Assembly: GCA_024734555.1 (NCBI GenBank)
Contig: JANPWX010000080.1
Coordinates: 4,672,164 to 4,736,163 of the forward strand
Reading direction: 5' to 3'
Length of the DNA: 64,000 bases
Source of the DNA: Trochalopteron elliotii
Lineage: Eukaryota > Chordata > Aves > Passeriformes > Leiothrichidae
The notes beneath the pieces were generated by a model. That model saw only the letters and a program-made list of their open reading frames with translations, made no database searches and had not been told where the DNA came from. Of this stretch, positions 38,901-51,870 are shown one piece after another; position 1 is the first letter of the stretch, and each line of letters begins with the position of its first letter. Both the position numbers and the translations under genes were made by a program.

Positions 38901-41058
38901 ATCTCTCTGCCTCATCATTTGATGATTTTGCAATACAACTGGGGAACTAGAAATCAACAAATTGGCAGCTTTAGCTCTATGTTTCCTTAAGCATACTGCT
39001 TCCCAATAGACTTATAAAAAGAAAACAACTAATGTAGAAATTATTCACTAGAAAAAGTACTTAAACCAAGACTTTGACTGCAGTCTTAGACAGAAGGCAA
39101 ATGAGGAGGCTGCATTCTCATAGGTGTAAAAAGGGAGTGAGGAAGGAGGGAAATTTGGGGTTGCCCTTTAAGCCAGTCCTTACTAAACTGAGCAGAGAGA
39201 GTGCAGTTAAGATCACTTAGACCTCACCCCTAAATTAGCATTTTATTTCCGAATCTCAAAACCAATTTACCAGCTGTCTTGACTTTATCAAATTAAACAA
39301 TCTGGACGCAAACACTAGGCAATATTTTTGCTCTGAAAATGTATCCAGTGTCATGTGTCCCTGGCCTGAAAGAGATTTTAATCCAGGTGCATAACATGCA
39401 TAATTTCTGTTATCTGCTCTGAAAATACACCTGTGGATAAGGTGTGTGTAGGGTTTTCTGCTCCTGCAGCTCTCTCATCAATTGCAGATGTAATGGAGGT
39501 GGACTGAGAGAGGTGAAGTTTCTATCCTAAAGAAAAAAATGCATATAGAGAAGTCAGGAAATTATTGTCTGCCTTAACATAAAATTCAGATGAAAGGATT
39601 GAAATGTTTGTCAAGTAGCAGTAGCTGTTCAAAAATGAGGAAAAAATTCAAAACTTTCTCCTTTTTGGGACTGAGTACCTTAGTTCAGCATAAGTTTTGC
39701 ACACTAGACTATATTTCACTAGCTAGAACCATAAGCACAGCACTATATAATGCTAGAATGTATTATTAACAATAGTTAGATTGCTTACATATATCTTAAT
39801 AACCTTGAAAAAATCTTTACTTCTAAAACAACTTAATTGATTTTTTACTTTTCTGTAGATAAATGTTTCGACGGTCTCAATACATCTCGTATTACACTGC
39901 ATGTACATCATATATTTTTTTTTGCTCTCCTTTAGTTGAAAATATATTAATTACTACCAACACATTAAGAGGCTTGCTTGCAAAAAGCTCATTTTACTGT
40001 CATTATCACACATTACAGTTATGTGGATTTAGAAAGATTGCAGAATACCAAACCACTTCCAGTTGTACAAAGTGTAATCTTGCAAAACTGCAGCTATGAT
40101 CTTTGGAAAAGGCTCATGTTTTCCTCAGTAGAAAAGACCATCAAATATAAAATAGTGAACCTTGCTATGAAGCTTAGCTGGATTTGCAGGTATGTCTAGG
40201 AATGCACACATGTGGAAATTACCATTCAGGATTCTCTGTTGGTTTCTCTGCCGCTTATTTTTAAGTGGATGTTGGGAAGACAGATAAACTGAACATAACT
40301 GATTTCAGTTTACACATTCCTGTCTTTTTTCAGTTATTAAAGCATGTAAAACATTCTGTAATCCTGTATAGGGAGATGCTGTAGAAGTACAAGGTAGAAT
40401 ATTATGTTTAGTTCAAGTGGGATTTGTAGCTTGTGCACTTATAGTCCTAATGTCAGCAGTTCATTTCTTCCCTGTGAAGACAATGTTCTAAGGACTTTTG
40501 ATATGCAGGTGTTTGACATGCAATATACATTTCTGCTTTGGTCAAAGAAGAATGTCTCTTCAGTTGCCTCGTTTAGCCTTTACTTTTAGAAGCTTAGGTT
40601 AATACATTATCTCCAGTATCCTTCTAAAGAAAATAAATTTTCTGTGTCCCGGGTAGCCTAATGATCATCTAAAAACATCAATTCATTTTTTCCTTTTCTT
40701 TAACTTTCACCTGTCAAAGAAGCTTGTATCCAGTGGGTTTTCAATTCAAACATACAATATACTTTACAATGTCAGTAAATCCAGAAGAATAATAAAATGT
40801 GTAAGTATTTTTGATCTATTCCAATTTGAGGATGGTAGCTGACATGCCATAGAAAATGATGATCTTAAAATGCCAGAAAAGTGGATTTATGGTGGGATAT
40901 TTAGTTATGTTGTAATACTATTGGCTATGGTAATAGTTCTTATGACTTCAATCTTCACAATGAGACCACAGTTAAAGCTGAAAATTGTTTATGGTGCTGA
41001 CCCAAGAAACACCATCAATTTTGAGCATATGGAGTAGGGCTAACAGCCTTCTTCCCTG
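35931..41058. other. AT-rich unique DNA, no gene seen
   Basis: Long unique stretch. An A13 run is present at about 36310-36322. A POU octamer (ATGCAAAT, 36992-36999) lies just upstream of an 8-base inverted repeat, TCTGGAAT and ATTCCAGA, with a 10-base loop at 37013-37038. Open frames of 60-78 codons have no recognisable features. Confidence 0.55.
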
Positions 41059-41111
41059 GTTTTTGTTGTTTTGGTTTTTGGGGGTTTTTTTGTTTGTTTT
41101 TTTTGTTTTTG
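41059..41111. repeat. T/G-rich low-complexity tract
   Basis: A run of TTTTG, TTGTT and TTTGG words with a G5 block inside. It is simple low-complexity DNA with no insert recognised next to it. Confidence 0.85.
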
Positions 41112-42427
41112 TCTAACTGTACACTGATTACCTTAAAGGTTAGGGATTACATATGCATGAAATCTTGTAAGTGGAATTATGTATAGTGAAGGAATCAGCT
41201 TGAAGAGGTTTGGGGAAGTCAGAGGAATAGCTGGCCATCTCAAGGACATATATTTTCTGAAGGATATAGGTGCCAGAATAGCTTACAGTTATTTTTATCA
41301 GAATACTTGATGCATAAAAATTCCCATGTCAGTTTTCATAAAATACAAATAGCTAAACAGATAAATAGGGCTATTGTCATATGAGACCCAAATACTTGGG
41401 GTTATGAATTACTATAACAATGCCAGGTGACCCAATGATACAGTCTTGTGTAATGAAATGAAATTAAGTAATGACCGGTAAAAATGAGTGAACTAGGGTT
41501 TTTTGGGGGCAGGAGAAAGTACTCTGGAAGTCAAAAGGCATCACAGCTTAAGGTCATATAGTATTTTTCTCTTAGACAAATTAAAATGAAGACTATTTCC
41601 CAAGGACCATTTATAGTTTTCTCAGTGAGATCTAAAATACAGTAACTTTTCTTTGCATAAAACATAATGATAGAAGTGATTTACTGAAAGAAATTTTTTA
41701 TACCCATATACTACCAAAAGGACCTCAGCCAGCATTACTTCCAGTTGGTACTTTCTCAAATCTGCCTGGTGCTGAAGGCTTTTTAGGCTTGTGACACAGC
41801 TACTTATGATGCTTTTCAGCACAAGAAGGAAGTTAAAACCTTTCCAGACTCTATATTCACAAAGGGTTTAATGTATTACCATAATTTTAGTGACCAAGCC
41901 CAAAATAGATCTTTATAGGCCTTTTTTGTTTCTTCCTCATCTGGAAGCATTTAACTTCGCAAAGTGCAAAATTTTCTAAGTCATTTGTTAGAGTTCACAC
42001 TTCTGTTATAACATATAAAATCAACAATGGGTGGAAAACATTGCTCTGTAAACTTCCTGCTGGCCAGACTGTCATTAGCTAACCTCAAACATATTTACTC
42101 TTTTCTCTTCACTTAGATGGTTCCTGAATTAAAATATACTGGTCAAACTACCACATAATCAGTAAAGTCCTGATGGTGAGGAGCCCTCCTAGACCATTAA
42201 AGCAAACATCACATGAATCAAAACCAAAGCATTCCTCTGATTATCTTTGCTATAAGAACATCTGCCAAAGTAAACCAATAACAACCTGAAAACATTAGGC
42301 ACTACTAACACAAAAAAAAGTAGAAGAGCTCCCTCTTCACCCCTGCCAACAGCTAAATAGTTGGAAGTTAGGGTAGGTGGCTTCTGTGGACTCAAGTTCG
42401 TCACCCTGCCCATCTCAGTCTGGCAAA
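41112..42427. other. AT-rich unique DNA, no gene seen
   Basis: No supported gene or recognisable repeat. The minus-strand frame at 42189-42413 (74 codons) has no homology I can name. Confidence 0.55.
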
Positions 42428-42612
42428 GGGATTTAAGTCCAGCTTGTCATCCTCCTGAGAGCCAGCTGTAACCATTAGGCAATAGCACAGCCCAAGGTAA
42501 ATCTTTCACTCCCTCCAGCTGACATTATTCCATTTGGTATAAATAATTAAATGAAGGAGGACTTGAATTTGACTTTCCCACATGATTGCTCTAACCACCA
42601 AGCTATAGAGTC
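42428..42612 (-). mobile_element. ancient tRNA-derived SINE-like repeat, two tRNA-like units
   Basis: On the minus strand, 42612-42556 reads like a tRNA 5' half: ATAGCTTGGTGGTTAGAGCA has a D-arm in which GCTT can pair with GAGC around the GGTGGTTA loop. About 30 bases later TTCAAGTCC fits the B-box consensus. A second unit, 42488-42428, in the same orientation has GCCTAATGGTTACAGC and then GACTTAAATCCC. The units are about 125 bases apart. Repeats with this CTAGTGGTTAGAGC head and paired layout are widespread in reptile genomes, so I infer an old amniote SINE-type element. The exact family is not certain. Both copies are too diverged to be working tRNA genes. Confidence 0.55.
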
Positions 42613-43997
42613 AATCTCTCTTCCCTTTTTCTTTTCACCCAGCTTAATTAAAATTTAATTGTTTACACAAAGTGAAACAGTTTTAATAGGAGAGAAATTC
42701 TGAGAGACAGAATTCCCAGTCAGCCAATACCTGGGAGACTTTCTGGAGAAATGGGAGGTCTACCACCACCTCCTAGTTTCAAATCAAGGAATAAAACCTA
42801 CCTTGTGGGGTATGCAGGAGCCCATTCTTATTTTGAAAAATGAAGCATTACCCTTCAATATTCATTATGTTTTTGTGAGAAATGAGTGGCGTGGCTTAGA
42901 CATCAAACTGCAGAAAATGGCCATCAGTTTCAGATCCTAACTGGAGTAAAGGGGATTGCAGACTCATGGTGGGACATCATGTCTATTTTCAGAACTTCCT
43001 ATTACTTCCTATCCTTTTTTTGTTCAGCTCTTTGCCTTCTGCATACCTTATCTTCAAGTACATAATGCAGGATATGCTCATAAAGCACACAGACACCTAA
43101 GCCAGAGTGCCTGACCCTGTGAGATGGGATGCTGCTTGTGAGGCACAGAACCAGGGTAGACACAAGCATTTCTGATTTATAAATACATCTTCAGTATATT
43201 TGCACTGAAAACCCCTTTGAATTATCATTCCTCAAAGTGTTCCTCAAATGAAGTTTGAATCCTGGGGCAGAGGGCAATACCAGTGGGAGTAAAGCTGTTT
43301 TATGTGATATTTTCCAATTTAGATTGATTGTTCTGTGGGACACTTTAGTAGAGCTGCTACTGTCAGCTGTTCAGGATGTTTTTGAGATATGGAAAACAAA
43401 CCCCTGAAAGCTTGCAAACACTTTGTTGTTTGCCCCTTAGGCACATCTGGCAGAGAGACTGCTGCTGCTGACATGAACTCTCAGGTCTGATCTCACTGCT
43501 CCCAGGATGAAACAGTTAGGTAAATCTGATGCGAGGGATCAGGAGTCAGCTTGAAGCACAAGGAGAAATTGTCTTTTTTTTGGTGAAATATTTCTATGAA
43601 GTGAGACCAGAAAAGTAACCTCAGAGGGATTGGATGGTATTTTTTACAGTAGGGAGCAGCAAGCTGTCTTTTCTCCTCCCACCACTTTTATCCTTTCTTA
43701 TTTTTCTTTGACAGGGTCTGTAAAAATGTCAACTAATTTCAGAAAGTAGCACACAGAAGGCTCATTCAAAAAGGCCAGAAGGTCCACACAATGCTTTTGT
43801 GTTAATATTATTCACATGCTTCATTTTCTCAAGCTATTTCCTAAATCCTCCTTTGAATGTTGTCTTTTCTCATTCTTTCTCTAAGCCAAAAGGTACACAA
43901 TAACTCAGGTATTTAAAATACAAGAAAAACATGCATGGTATCATTTACATAATTTGGAAAGATTGTTGGCTTGTGAAGAATAATGAAATGAGTGCTG
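42613..43997. other. AT-rich DNA, possibly decayed repeat in the first 500 bases
   Basis: No gene is seen. The segments at about 42700-42790 and 43085-43140 have words such as ACACCTAAGCCAGAGTGCCT, like the GCCTAAGT-type words of old reptilian repeats. The tRNA-like element may therefore extend, but the match is too weak to claim. Confidence 0.4.
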
Positions 43998-44070
43998 GAA
44001 AAAACCAAAAAAACAAAACAAAAAACCAAACCAAAACAAAACAGAAAAAAACCCACCCAAACCACAAAAG
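43998..44070. repeat. A-rich tract with AAAAC words
   Basis: A-rich low-complexity run of AAAAC, AAACC and CAAAA words ending in ACCCACCCAAACC. It resembles decayed (AAAAC)n. No retroelement body is recognisable upstream. Confidence 0.8.
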
Positions 44071-45823
44071 GACATATATTGTGACACTTAATCTAACTGA
44101 TTCTTTTTATTTAGTTCAAGTCTGGCCACCAATCAGTTCATGGGAGGGCATGCCCTGTAGTACAAAGTCCTAATCCAATCATTTTAGAAAGCCTTAGCTT
44201 CATCCCTACTTGTGACCTTAGTCCAGTTTCACAAGTTTTCCTCAAATTTTCAGATATTTTTGAGCCTGACAAAAAAACCCCTCAAACCACACCAAGAATC
44301 CAACATAAGAGAATATAATATCTCTATGAACCTTTCTTGCTCAGTTCTTTCACGCTTACTGTACTGAAAGAGACCAATCTACTTTTCACATAATTCCAGC
44401 AGACTTTATGGCAATTGACTGCTATTATATTCTTGTGAGAGCTTCCTCTAAACTTGGCATTCTAGTCTTGTTCAATAAATCATTCCTCATTTCAGGTTTT
44501 TTGAGGTCAAATCCTCAAAACTGGCCTCAATCTATTCTGTCATTTTACCCAGAAATCCTGACCAGAACTGCCTTACTCAAGTTTTTGACTCTCACAGACA
44601 AGATATTCAAGAATCATTTTGAGCTATTCCAAGTCTATGGAAGCTGTGTGTGAATAATTTGCTGACAGGTCATCATTTTACAGAGCCTCCCACCTGATAA
44701 AAACCAGCCCATTCATTCCAGTTGCAAAAAAGCTTTCTGGCAATTTAGGGAGCAGAGGGCCCACATTTTCTTCCCTACCAAGTGCCCAAGGTCTCACTGT
44801 ATTTTGCTTTTGCTGTCTGAAAACTCATTCTTAAGAAGAGAATTGGGCTTCAAGTGAAGCAGAAAGATGCATTGCTTGACATGTCTATTGACCCAAAAAC
44901 TGGAAGAAGGTGCCTGCATATCTTGCAGATTTGCCAGATTTAGCAGTAGGTTTTCTGTACAGGTCTGTTTCACCTCACCTACTTTGTTTTCCCTATAAAA
45001 ACAAGGGCTTTAAGAACATATCAAAATCTATAACATATACTTGCACCTCTTGTCCTAAAAGCCACCTTATTTTTGTCTTCCTTTTTTAACTGTAGGTTAG
45101 ATGGCAGATCTCAGAGATGCCCCAGCACATTTTCAGCACTTTTCCTGAATATCCCTGTGCTTCTGACCCAATAATACAGGGCTGCTGACAGTAACCCTGA
45201 AATACAGCCACTGCTAGCTTAGATGCTTAGAATGCTCTGAGAAAGACTCTCCCTGTCCCTTTCCAAGCTCCATGTCTCCCCAGGAATGACTGATTGGGAT
45301 CCCAGCTCTTTGGTTTAATTGCTGACCTAATCTTTTGAAAGAATACGGTATCTGCTTTGTCCTCCTTAGCTTAACTAGCTGGACGATACTTTTTACATTT
45401 ACCTCACTGGTATGAGCTCTTTCAACTGTCACAGGTAAGGCTAATTATTCCTGCACAGCTTATCTTACATCACCTATCAGATCTTTCCTTGTAGGTTGCA
45501 TGCATACAGTAATTACTGCATACAATTACAGAAATACTGGAAAGAAATATTTATTAAATCTAAGAAACCTCATCAAATTGAGAAAAAGGAAAGCATAAAC
45601 CATAGGGTTCCTGAGTCAAAACAAATACAAAATTTTGATTGGTAGGAAGAGGAACAACACTGAGTTGGTATGAAAAAAAAAGTCTATAACTCTGGCAACC
45701 CTCCACCAGCACAGAGGAGACAAAAAGTAGTTCATTTCACAGTGCTTTTTCCCTCTCACACTTTTCTGTATCTTCCTCTTCTCACCTCAGCCCTCAAATC
45801 AATCTCTTGCCTTTCAGCACTCT
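44071..45823. other. unique DNA, no gene seen
   Basis: Slightly less AT-rich than average, with no recognisable gene or repeat. The open frame at 44408-44653 (81 codons) shows no domain. Confidence 0.55.
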
Positions 45824-45840
45824 ACACACACACACACACA
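45824..45840. repeat. (AC)n dinucleotide microsatellite
   Basis: Seventeen bases of alternating AC, then TACACTATAC. Short, probably of low variability. Confidence 0.9.
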
Positions 45841-46103
45841 TACACTATACATTCCTTCAGGGCAGTGCACAATTCCCTTACCTGTTTTGACAAGAAATGC
45901 ACATTGAGTCACATGCCAGAGGCCATGGTTACACAAAAGTCACAGGTCAGTAAAGATCACTTACGTTTCCTATGAGCTTTTTCATCCTCTTTTTTTTCCC
46001 TCTGGGAGCCAGGGCCTCAGAAAGGAAAGAAAGAAATGTCAAGGGCCCCTTTGCCAAGTGCTTTTAAAAAAAATAAAAAACAAACCAAACCCACCACTGG
46101 ATG

Positions 46104-46123
46104 CCCCCCCCGCCCGCCCCCCC
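46104..46123 (-). other. C-run with G-quadruplex potential on the minus strand
   Basis: The plus strand has C8, G, C3, G, C7 with no other bases between. On the minus strand this gives at least four G3 runs with one- or two-base loops, the most stable class of predicted G-quadruplex, and the plus strand could form an i-motif. It sits between an A-rich stretch (46065-46095) and pyrimidine-rich sequence. Confidence 0.6.
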
Positions 46124-49100
46124 AGCCTCTTGTTACCTTGCCTTAAGGAAAGTGACCTTTTTCTCTTGGCCTCCTTCACCTTGAAGGAGTTCTTCATCCC
46201 TTCAAGAAGTTGGTCACTGACTTATCTCTCTCCCTTGGTAATGCACAAGAAAGAAGAAGAGATTAGTCAGTATTCTTTTAAAACTATCTTTTACAAGGAA
46301 GCCAATAAAATGATCTACATTGTATCACAGTTCAACATATCTGACATCTGTTCTGTAATAAAATTCACTTCATACATATGCTTCTTCAAGCTCATACATA
46401 TGCTCCCCACAAGCAGCCCCCAGCTGCTCTTCTGAGACATTTTGTAATGTATCTATAGCATTATGCTGGAAGTATTTAAGTAGGTATTCTATCTTTTCTC
46501 TGTAATATAGTGACTTCTTTAAGCAATTCCACTTGGTAAAGGTAGAACCGCAAACCAGTCTGGGGCTGCTTGGGTAAGTTGCTCATTTTCTCCAGGACTG
46601 AATCTCAGGGACTGTGTTCATTGTTCTCTTTTAGAATTGGTTTCCACAAATATGGAAGTAATCATATTCCATTCACAAAAATTCTTGTAATAAATGGAAT
46701 TATTTCTCAACAAAATGAGTATATGCTTCACCAAATCTTTAACAGAATAAAACACTAAACCCAGAAATGCATCAAAAATTATGATTTTGCTGAACCTTTA
46801 ACTGTCAGGGTCATGCATTCTTAATACCAGATATCATTCTGTGAACAAAAAAAGTTCATCTTCATTATCATATTGACCTGGATCAGCAGTAAATTTCTGA
46901 AGCACTCTGTCCAGGTTTTCCAGCTGTGATGTAATTTCCTCTTCAGAAAGCATATCAGAGCACATGACCTTGATTTATTCAAGAAAACACTGCAGCAGAA
47001 GATGCACTGCAAGGATATCCCCAACACACTCCAACTGCAAATGAACATAGAGGTAGCCCAATGTAAAGATACTCAAGTGCATACAGTGTAAAGTCCCATC
47101 TATTAAATGGTAGTTTTATATCATTTTGGAAGGCATATCAGGAGCCCAGCATAAATCATACCAGAAAAGTACCTAATTGTCACACAAAAAATTTTGGTGA
47201 ATAAAGATAGCTAGGACCAACGCAGACTGCTTATTTCTCCTCACATGGAACCCTCAATGTGACATAAACCAGCTAAAAGCTATTAACTTGAACACTTCAC
47301 AACCTACCACAACATAAAACGTTTAACATGGCTGCTACATAAAAGGATTTTCTGGGAGTTCTACAGTGATGTCTTAGATCAGACTTTCTATCTCCCTGAG
47401 AATAGGAATATGTGGTGCAATCATGCCATACATGCTAGCATGGATCTCTTTATTAGCTGCCAAGTTTTCAAGACAATTCACAAGAATTTAATTTTTCTAG
47501 TATTTAAATGGAAACATGTTTGATATCACACTATTTTCTGAGCCTAGAATAGGAGTCTTCTCCTGTTGGGGATCTGAACAAGGTGAAGACACAGAAATCT
47601 ATGATACTTCTCAATAGCTCTTGACAGGTTCAGTAGTGCCAGCAGGCGACAGCAGCCTGAGGAAACACCACTGGGAAGCCTGCTGAAGCATTCATCCAGA
47701 GAAAAATAATTTCTTCCAGGAGAAAAACCTCTCTTATTTTGAGAATGTGTATTTTTTTTTTTGTCATTCCAGTATGTGATCGGATAATGCAGCTAAATTT
47801 ATGGACAATATAGAAGGGTCTTACAAAGAAGTATACAAAATTAAAGAGGACATGCAGCTGCTATCCAGCAACCTTGTATACAGACATTCAAAATGAAACA
47901 AGTTCCAGCTAGTCAGAACATGTGTCTTGAGCACCATGGGGTTTCTTTTCATATTGACCCAGGATAAGTTCCTAAGAGGGAAAAACTCTTTTTAGCTAAA
48001 AGTCGCAATTACAATTTGGAATGGTGTCTTGGCTTATGGGTCTTATGATGGTATTGTATTTGGTAAACTAACTCCTGAATACTGAAATGATTTGTTATCC
48101 TACATCTATTGAGATATTGATTTACTTATTTTGAAGAAAAAGGGAAGAAAAACAGAAAATGAAAGGTCTTGAGACAGTGAAGGTGTTTTCTTCAGGGCTG
48201 CAGGAACAGGCAGCTAAAAGCTAGGCTCTGTCTTCCAGAACCTAGGCAACCCTGCCTATTACTGTTAAATATACTCCCTGTGGTACCACCATAAATCCAG
48301 AGTAACTCAATCGATCGCAGTTGTAAGCTAATGCAAGTGAGGTCAGATGTGTGACCAATAGGTCTCTAAACTATCCTTTATTTGAAAGGTAAGAAAATAA
48401 TTTCTTAAATGGTTCCCATTCGCTTCTGGATCAATTGAACAACGTCACTTAGTATTGTTTGTGCATTTTTTGACCAGGGTAAAGAAAACTGTAATAAGGT
48501 AATATATTTGGAGATTGTTATTCTTAAAAAAACCTTAAAATAATAATTTTTGTAGGCACCATCAGTGGTAACCACTATATAATAAAAATCTCTAGAGTAG
48601 TGATTCACACAAACTCAGTTTTGATTTATAGCACCATAATACTTACACCTTGTTAGAAGGATTTTTACAACAAAAATAATTTATTTTCAAGGCATCCCTG
48701 CATTAGCCCATAAGTTACACTACCTCACAAATTTGTGATTAGTCTTTTTCAAGAGATATGTGGAAAGTGGTCAGAGAGAGTTGCAAGTGACACTGCCTAT
48801 CAAGACAATTCTATTTTCATTATTTAAGAATTGCCACTGATGCACTAGAATATGTAATATAATTTTTAAATTTATATATTTAATTATATAAGCACTAGTT
48901 GCTAAATCTGTAATTCACATAGCATAATCTTTAATAGAAATATTTAATCCCAATATTTGCTTTGCCAGGATCCAGATATAGAACTGAACTACTGAGGTCA
49001 AACTGATCAATCTAATTGCTCCCTGAGAGGTACACCTGAGAAGTTGTCCTTACTTACCATTCTTAACTTCGTCTTCAAGGATTTTTGATTTAAGACCGAT

Positions 49101-51265
49101 TGGAATAGACAAAAGTGTATTTAAGAACCCAAAGGGTTATACATTGTTTTAAATGAGAAATGTGTCAAACACTTGCAATCCCTTGATCCTATCATTTCAT
49201 ATTTCATAAGGAAGGGATCCCTTTTGAGAAGGATTTATGTGTCCCAACATATTTGGAAATGTTCTTTGACAGAACAAATTCTTTGAGGATATAAATCAAA
49301 ACTACAGCTGCTCCCCTAAAAGCTGTCAGTGATAATAGCATCAGAAATTGGATTAAATAAGTCCTGTCAAGAGGCAGTATGTCCATTTCCACATTCAAAA
49401 CACATACAAATTGTCAGAGAAACCTTTATTCCAAGAGTGGGAAAGAGACAACAAGGAAGAATAGCAGTGATTTTCAGCATATAGAAGCCCAGCTGTGGAG
49501 CTTTCCAAAAGCAGAACTCCTCTTGCTTTGTGTAAACCTGACTGAGCTTCTTTGAATAACATAAGCATAAAGCCCTAACATATTCTAAAGTGGTATGAAT
49601 AAAACCTAACTGTGATTTCATCCAAGAATGGATAGGATAAACACAATCCTTTGCTCCAAAACCAGTTGTCTGACATGGCAAAGGGGAAAGGATTTGACAC
49701 AAAAGTGATAAATATGTAACTTGGGATTTGCAGGTGACAGTTTGGGTTGGCTCCCTCCTGCTGTACGCTTTTTTTTTTTTCTTCCACTTTTCAGGAAAGG
49801 GTTGCAGGAATCTAGAAGTGATTTGGACTTATTTACTTTGAAAGGGAAAAATGCTGAAGCCTAAACAGACAATGCTAGATTAAAACTAATTTTATTCTCT
49901 TTAGTTTCACAGTAGAGCTCACTGCTACATTAGTTGCACTGTGAATCAGCTTTACAGATATTTCTCAGTACAGGTGAAAACTACAACAGCACTCTCAGGG
50001 CTGATACACATGTGGCTATTACCCATTAGTTTTTCTTTCTTCTTATATTGAGTCATCCTATTTACACAAGAAGCAAAAGTTTTCAGGAAAAGTTGTGCTC
50101 TGATTTATAGCAATATGAGACAAAAGTTTATTTATATGATGTATTGCCAAATTTCCTTATATTTCTAGTTACTTTGTCAAAGTATTATGTACATCATAAT
50201 AGAATAGATTAGTGTTATATTTAAAACACCAAAATGCGAACATCAACCACAGCTAAGGAACCCAGGCCCTGTCTGCCTTCTGGGTTGGGCCCATGTCAAA
50301 TAGGTTTACTGGCTCTCTGCTCACCCAGCTACTCACGTGGGGCTGGACATGCTGCTCCTGGACCTGGTTTCATTGCACTGTAAGGTCTGGGCTCCACACC
50401 CCACACTGCTGCTGTTACTGAGCTCCATTGTGGGACACCAGCTAAACCCTCTCAGTTACCAAAATACCCCTGCCCAAATCATGCACCAAAGTGGCTGCTC
50501 CCATCCCTTCTCCCATCCTCTCCTCTCTCAGAAGATAGCTGTTTACATCTGGGAAGCATTCTTGCCTAGGGCTGAATGCCTCTGCACTAGAAATAATTTT
50601 GCCTGTGTTAAGGAACCTGCTCTGCTCTTCCAAGATAAAAGAAACAAGCATCAAGCACACTTGCAGAAAGTGTTTGTGATCTGTATATTTATAGCACAGA
50701 CAACTTAAATCTAAATATTTGGATTTAAAAGAATAATATAAAAAGAGAATTTTACACCTTTATTTGTTCAGAATTTATCAGAATATATAAAGTCAGGAGG
50801 ATGAAATAGATTATTATCCTTAGCTATGATGTGTGCTTCAGGCTCAGAATCAGCCAATTGATAAAACAGTTATTCCTGAACACATGGGCTATCCAAATTC
50901 TACCTTAATATCTTCAGGGTCACAAACCAAATGCACATTTGTTACACAAACAGAGATTCATTATTCTCACTGAAACAAACAGGATTACTTGTTTACCAAT
51001 TCAGAAGTAATCTGTTTTTTTTTATTTACCAATATATTACATTGCTGAGCAAAGAATTATCTTTCCATTGTTTATATGTCTCACTATTTAAGAGGATTAT
51101 TATTGTAGAATAATCATCTTGCTTTAATTACCAAGAGGAGCGCCACATCATTTTATTAATTTTAGGATTTATGCCAAGTTGGAAACAGAATGTAAAACAC
51201 AGACTCAGTCAGTAGCTGACAGCAGCTTTGTTAACACTTCTACAAAATCTTTATTGAGAGAAAAA
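46124..51265. other. AT-rich unique DNA, no gene seen
   Basis: Long unique stretch with a T11 run near 47751-47761 and a (TTTTTTTTTTTC) run near 49770. Open frames of 111 codons (minus, 49367-49702) and 123 codons (plus, 50337-50708) carry no domain or homology I recognise. The 50250-50660 part is somewhat GC-richer. No RNA gene or transposon end is seen. Confidence 0.5.
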
Positions 51266-51390
51266 ACATACCCCGCCCACCCACCAAAATACCCCCAAAA
51301 AACAACAAAACAAACAACAACAACAAAAAAAAGGAAAACCCATCCAAGCCTCCAAAGAAACACCAAACAAACCCAGCAACCCAAAACTGG
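51266..51390. repeat. A/C-rich low-complexity tract
   Basis: Roughly 120 bases almost free of T, made of ACCCCC, CAAAA, CAACAA and AAACCC words. It opens all three minus-strand frames, giving Phe/Val/Leu-rich peptides (51205-51498, 51240-51605) that mimic membrane segments. These are not genes. Confidence 0.85.
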
Positions 51391-51539
51391 AGGCAGAAAA
51401 TGAATGTATATATTTTTAAGTAACTCAAGCACTCTGAGCAAACAAAGTGAACACATTCTTGTAGAGAACATACCTGAGGCACACAAATGCATATACATCT
51501 TTCCCTGATTGCTAAGGAGACAAAGTACATCCCTGGATT

Positions 51540-51870
51540 AGTGGCAGGGGTAATGTGCAGCCAGCATTGCCCAGAGCAGGAAGCAGGAGCACCGCCAGCC
51601 CACACGCAGCGGGCGCAGAGTCCAGAAGGAGCAGACCAACTTCAGCAGCCCTCAGGAAACAGCCATGACTAAGTTAATGCTGATTGCCAGCACCTCCCAA
51701 AGCAGTTAAGCAAACACACTTATTTTACTAATCCTTCAACTTATCTTTCTCAGGTGGTGGTTTCGTTATCTGGGAAATGGGGTCTCGTTCTGTGCCTGGC
51801 TTAGCTCAGGACGTCGCCTCTCCTCTGCTGCACTTCCTCCAGCTGGTGCTGTGTCCTGTTTGGTACATTT
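51540..51870. other. GC- and CpG-richer patch of unknown origin
   Basis: Several CpG dinucleotides cluster at 51594-51615 and again at 51762-51815, against almost none in the flanks. The middle (51670-51750) is AT-rich and ends in CTTTCTCAG before GTGGTGG, a splice-acceptor-like sequence. Translation in any frame gives no recognisable protein. Possible readings are a decayed retroviral or LTR piece, a small noncoding exon with a promoter, or a young CpG-rich insertion. Confidence 0.3.

Noticed and set aside
42428..42612. Functional tRNA genes
   Set aside because: The acceptor stems do not close, the B-boxes are degenerate, and there is no intact anticodon arm. They are read as SINE-type relics.
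46058..46435. 125-codon open frame, plus strand
   Set aside because: It runs through A-rich and C-rich low-complexity sequence (Lys-Asn-Lys, then Pro-rich) and has no homology I recognise.
50337..50708. 123-codon open frame with a Leu-rich start that resembles a signal peptide
   Set aside because: The Leu run comes from CTG-rich sequence, there is no domain afterwards, and an overlapping minus-strand frame is equally open.
51205..51605. Two overlapping minus-strand frames that look like membrane proteins (Phe/Val/Leu-rich)
   Set aside because: Hydrophobicity is produced by the A/C-rich tract read in antisense.
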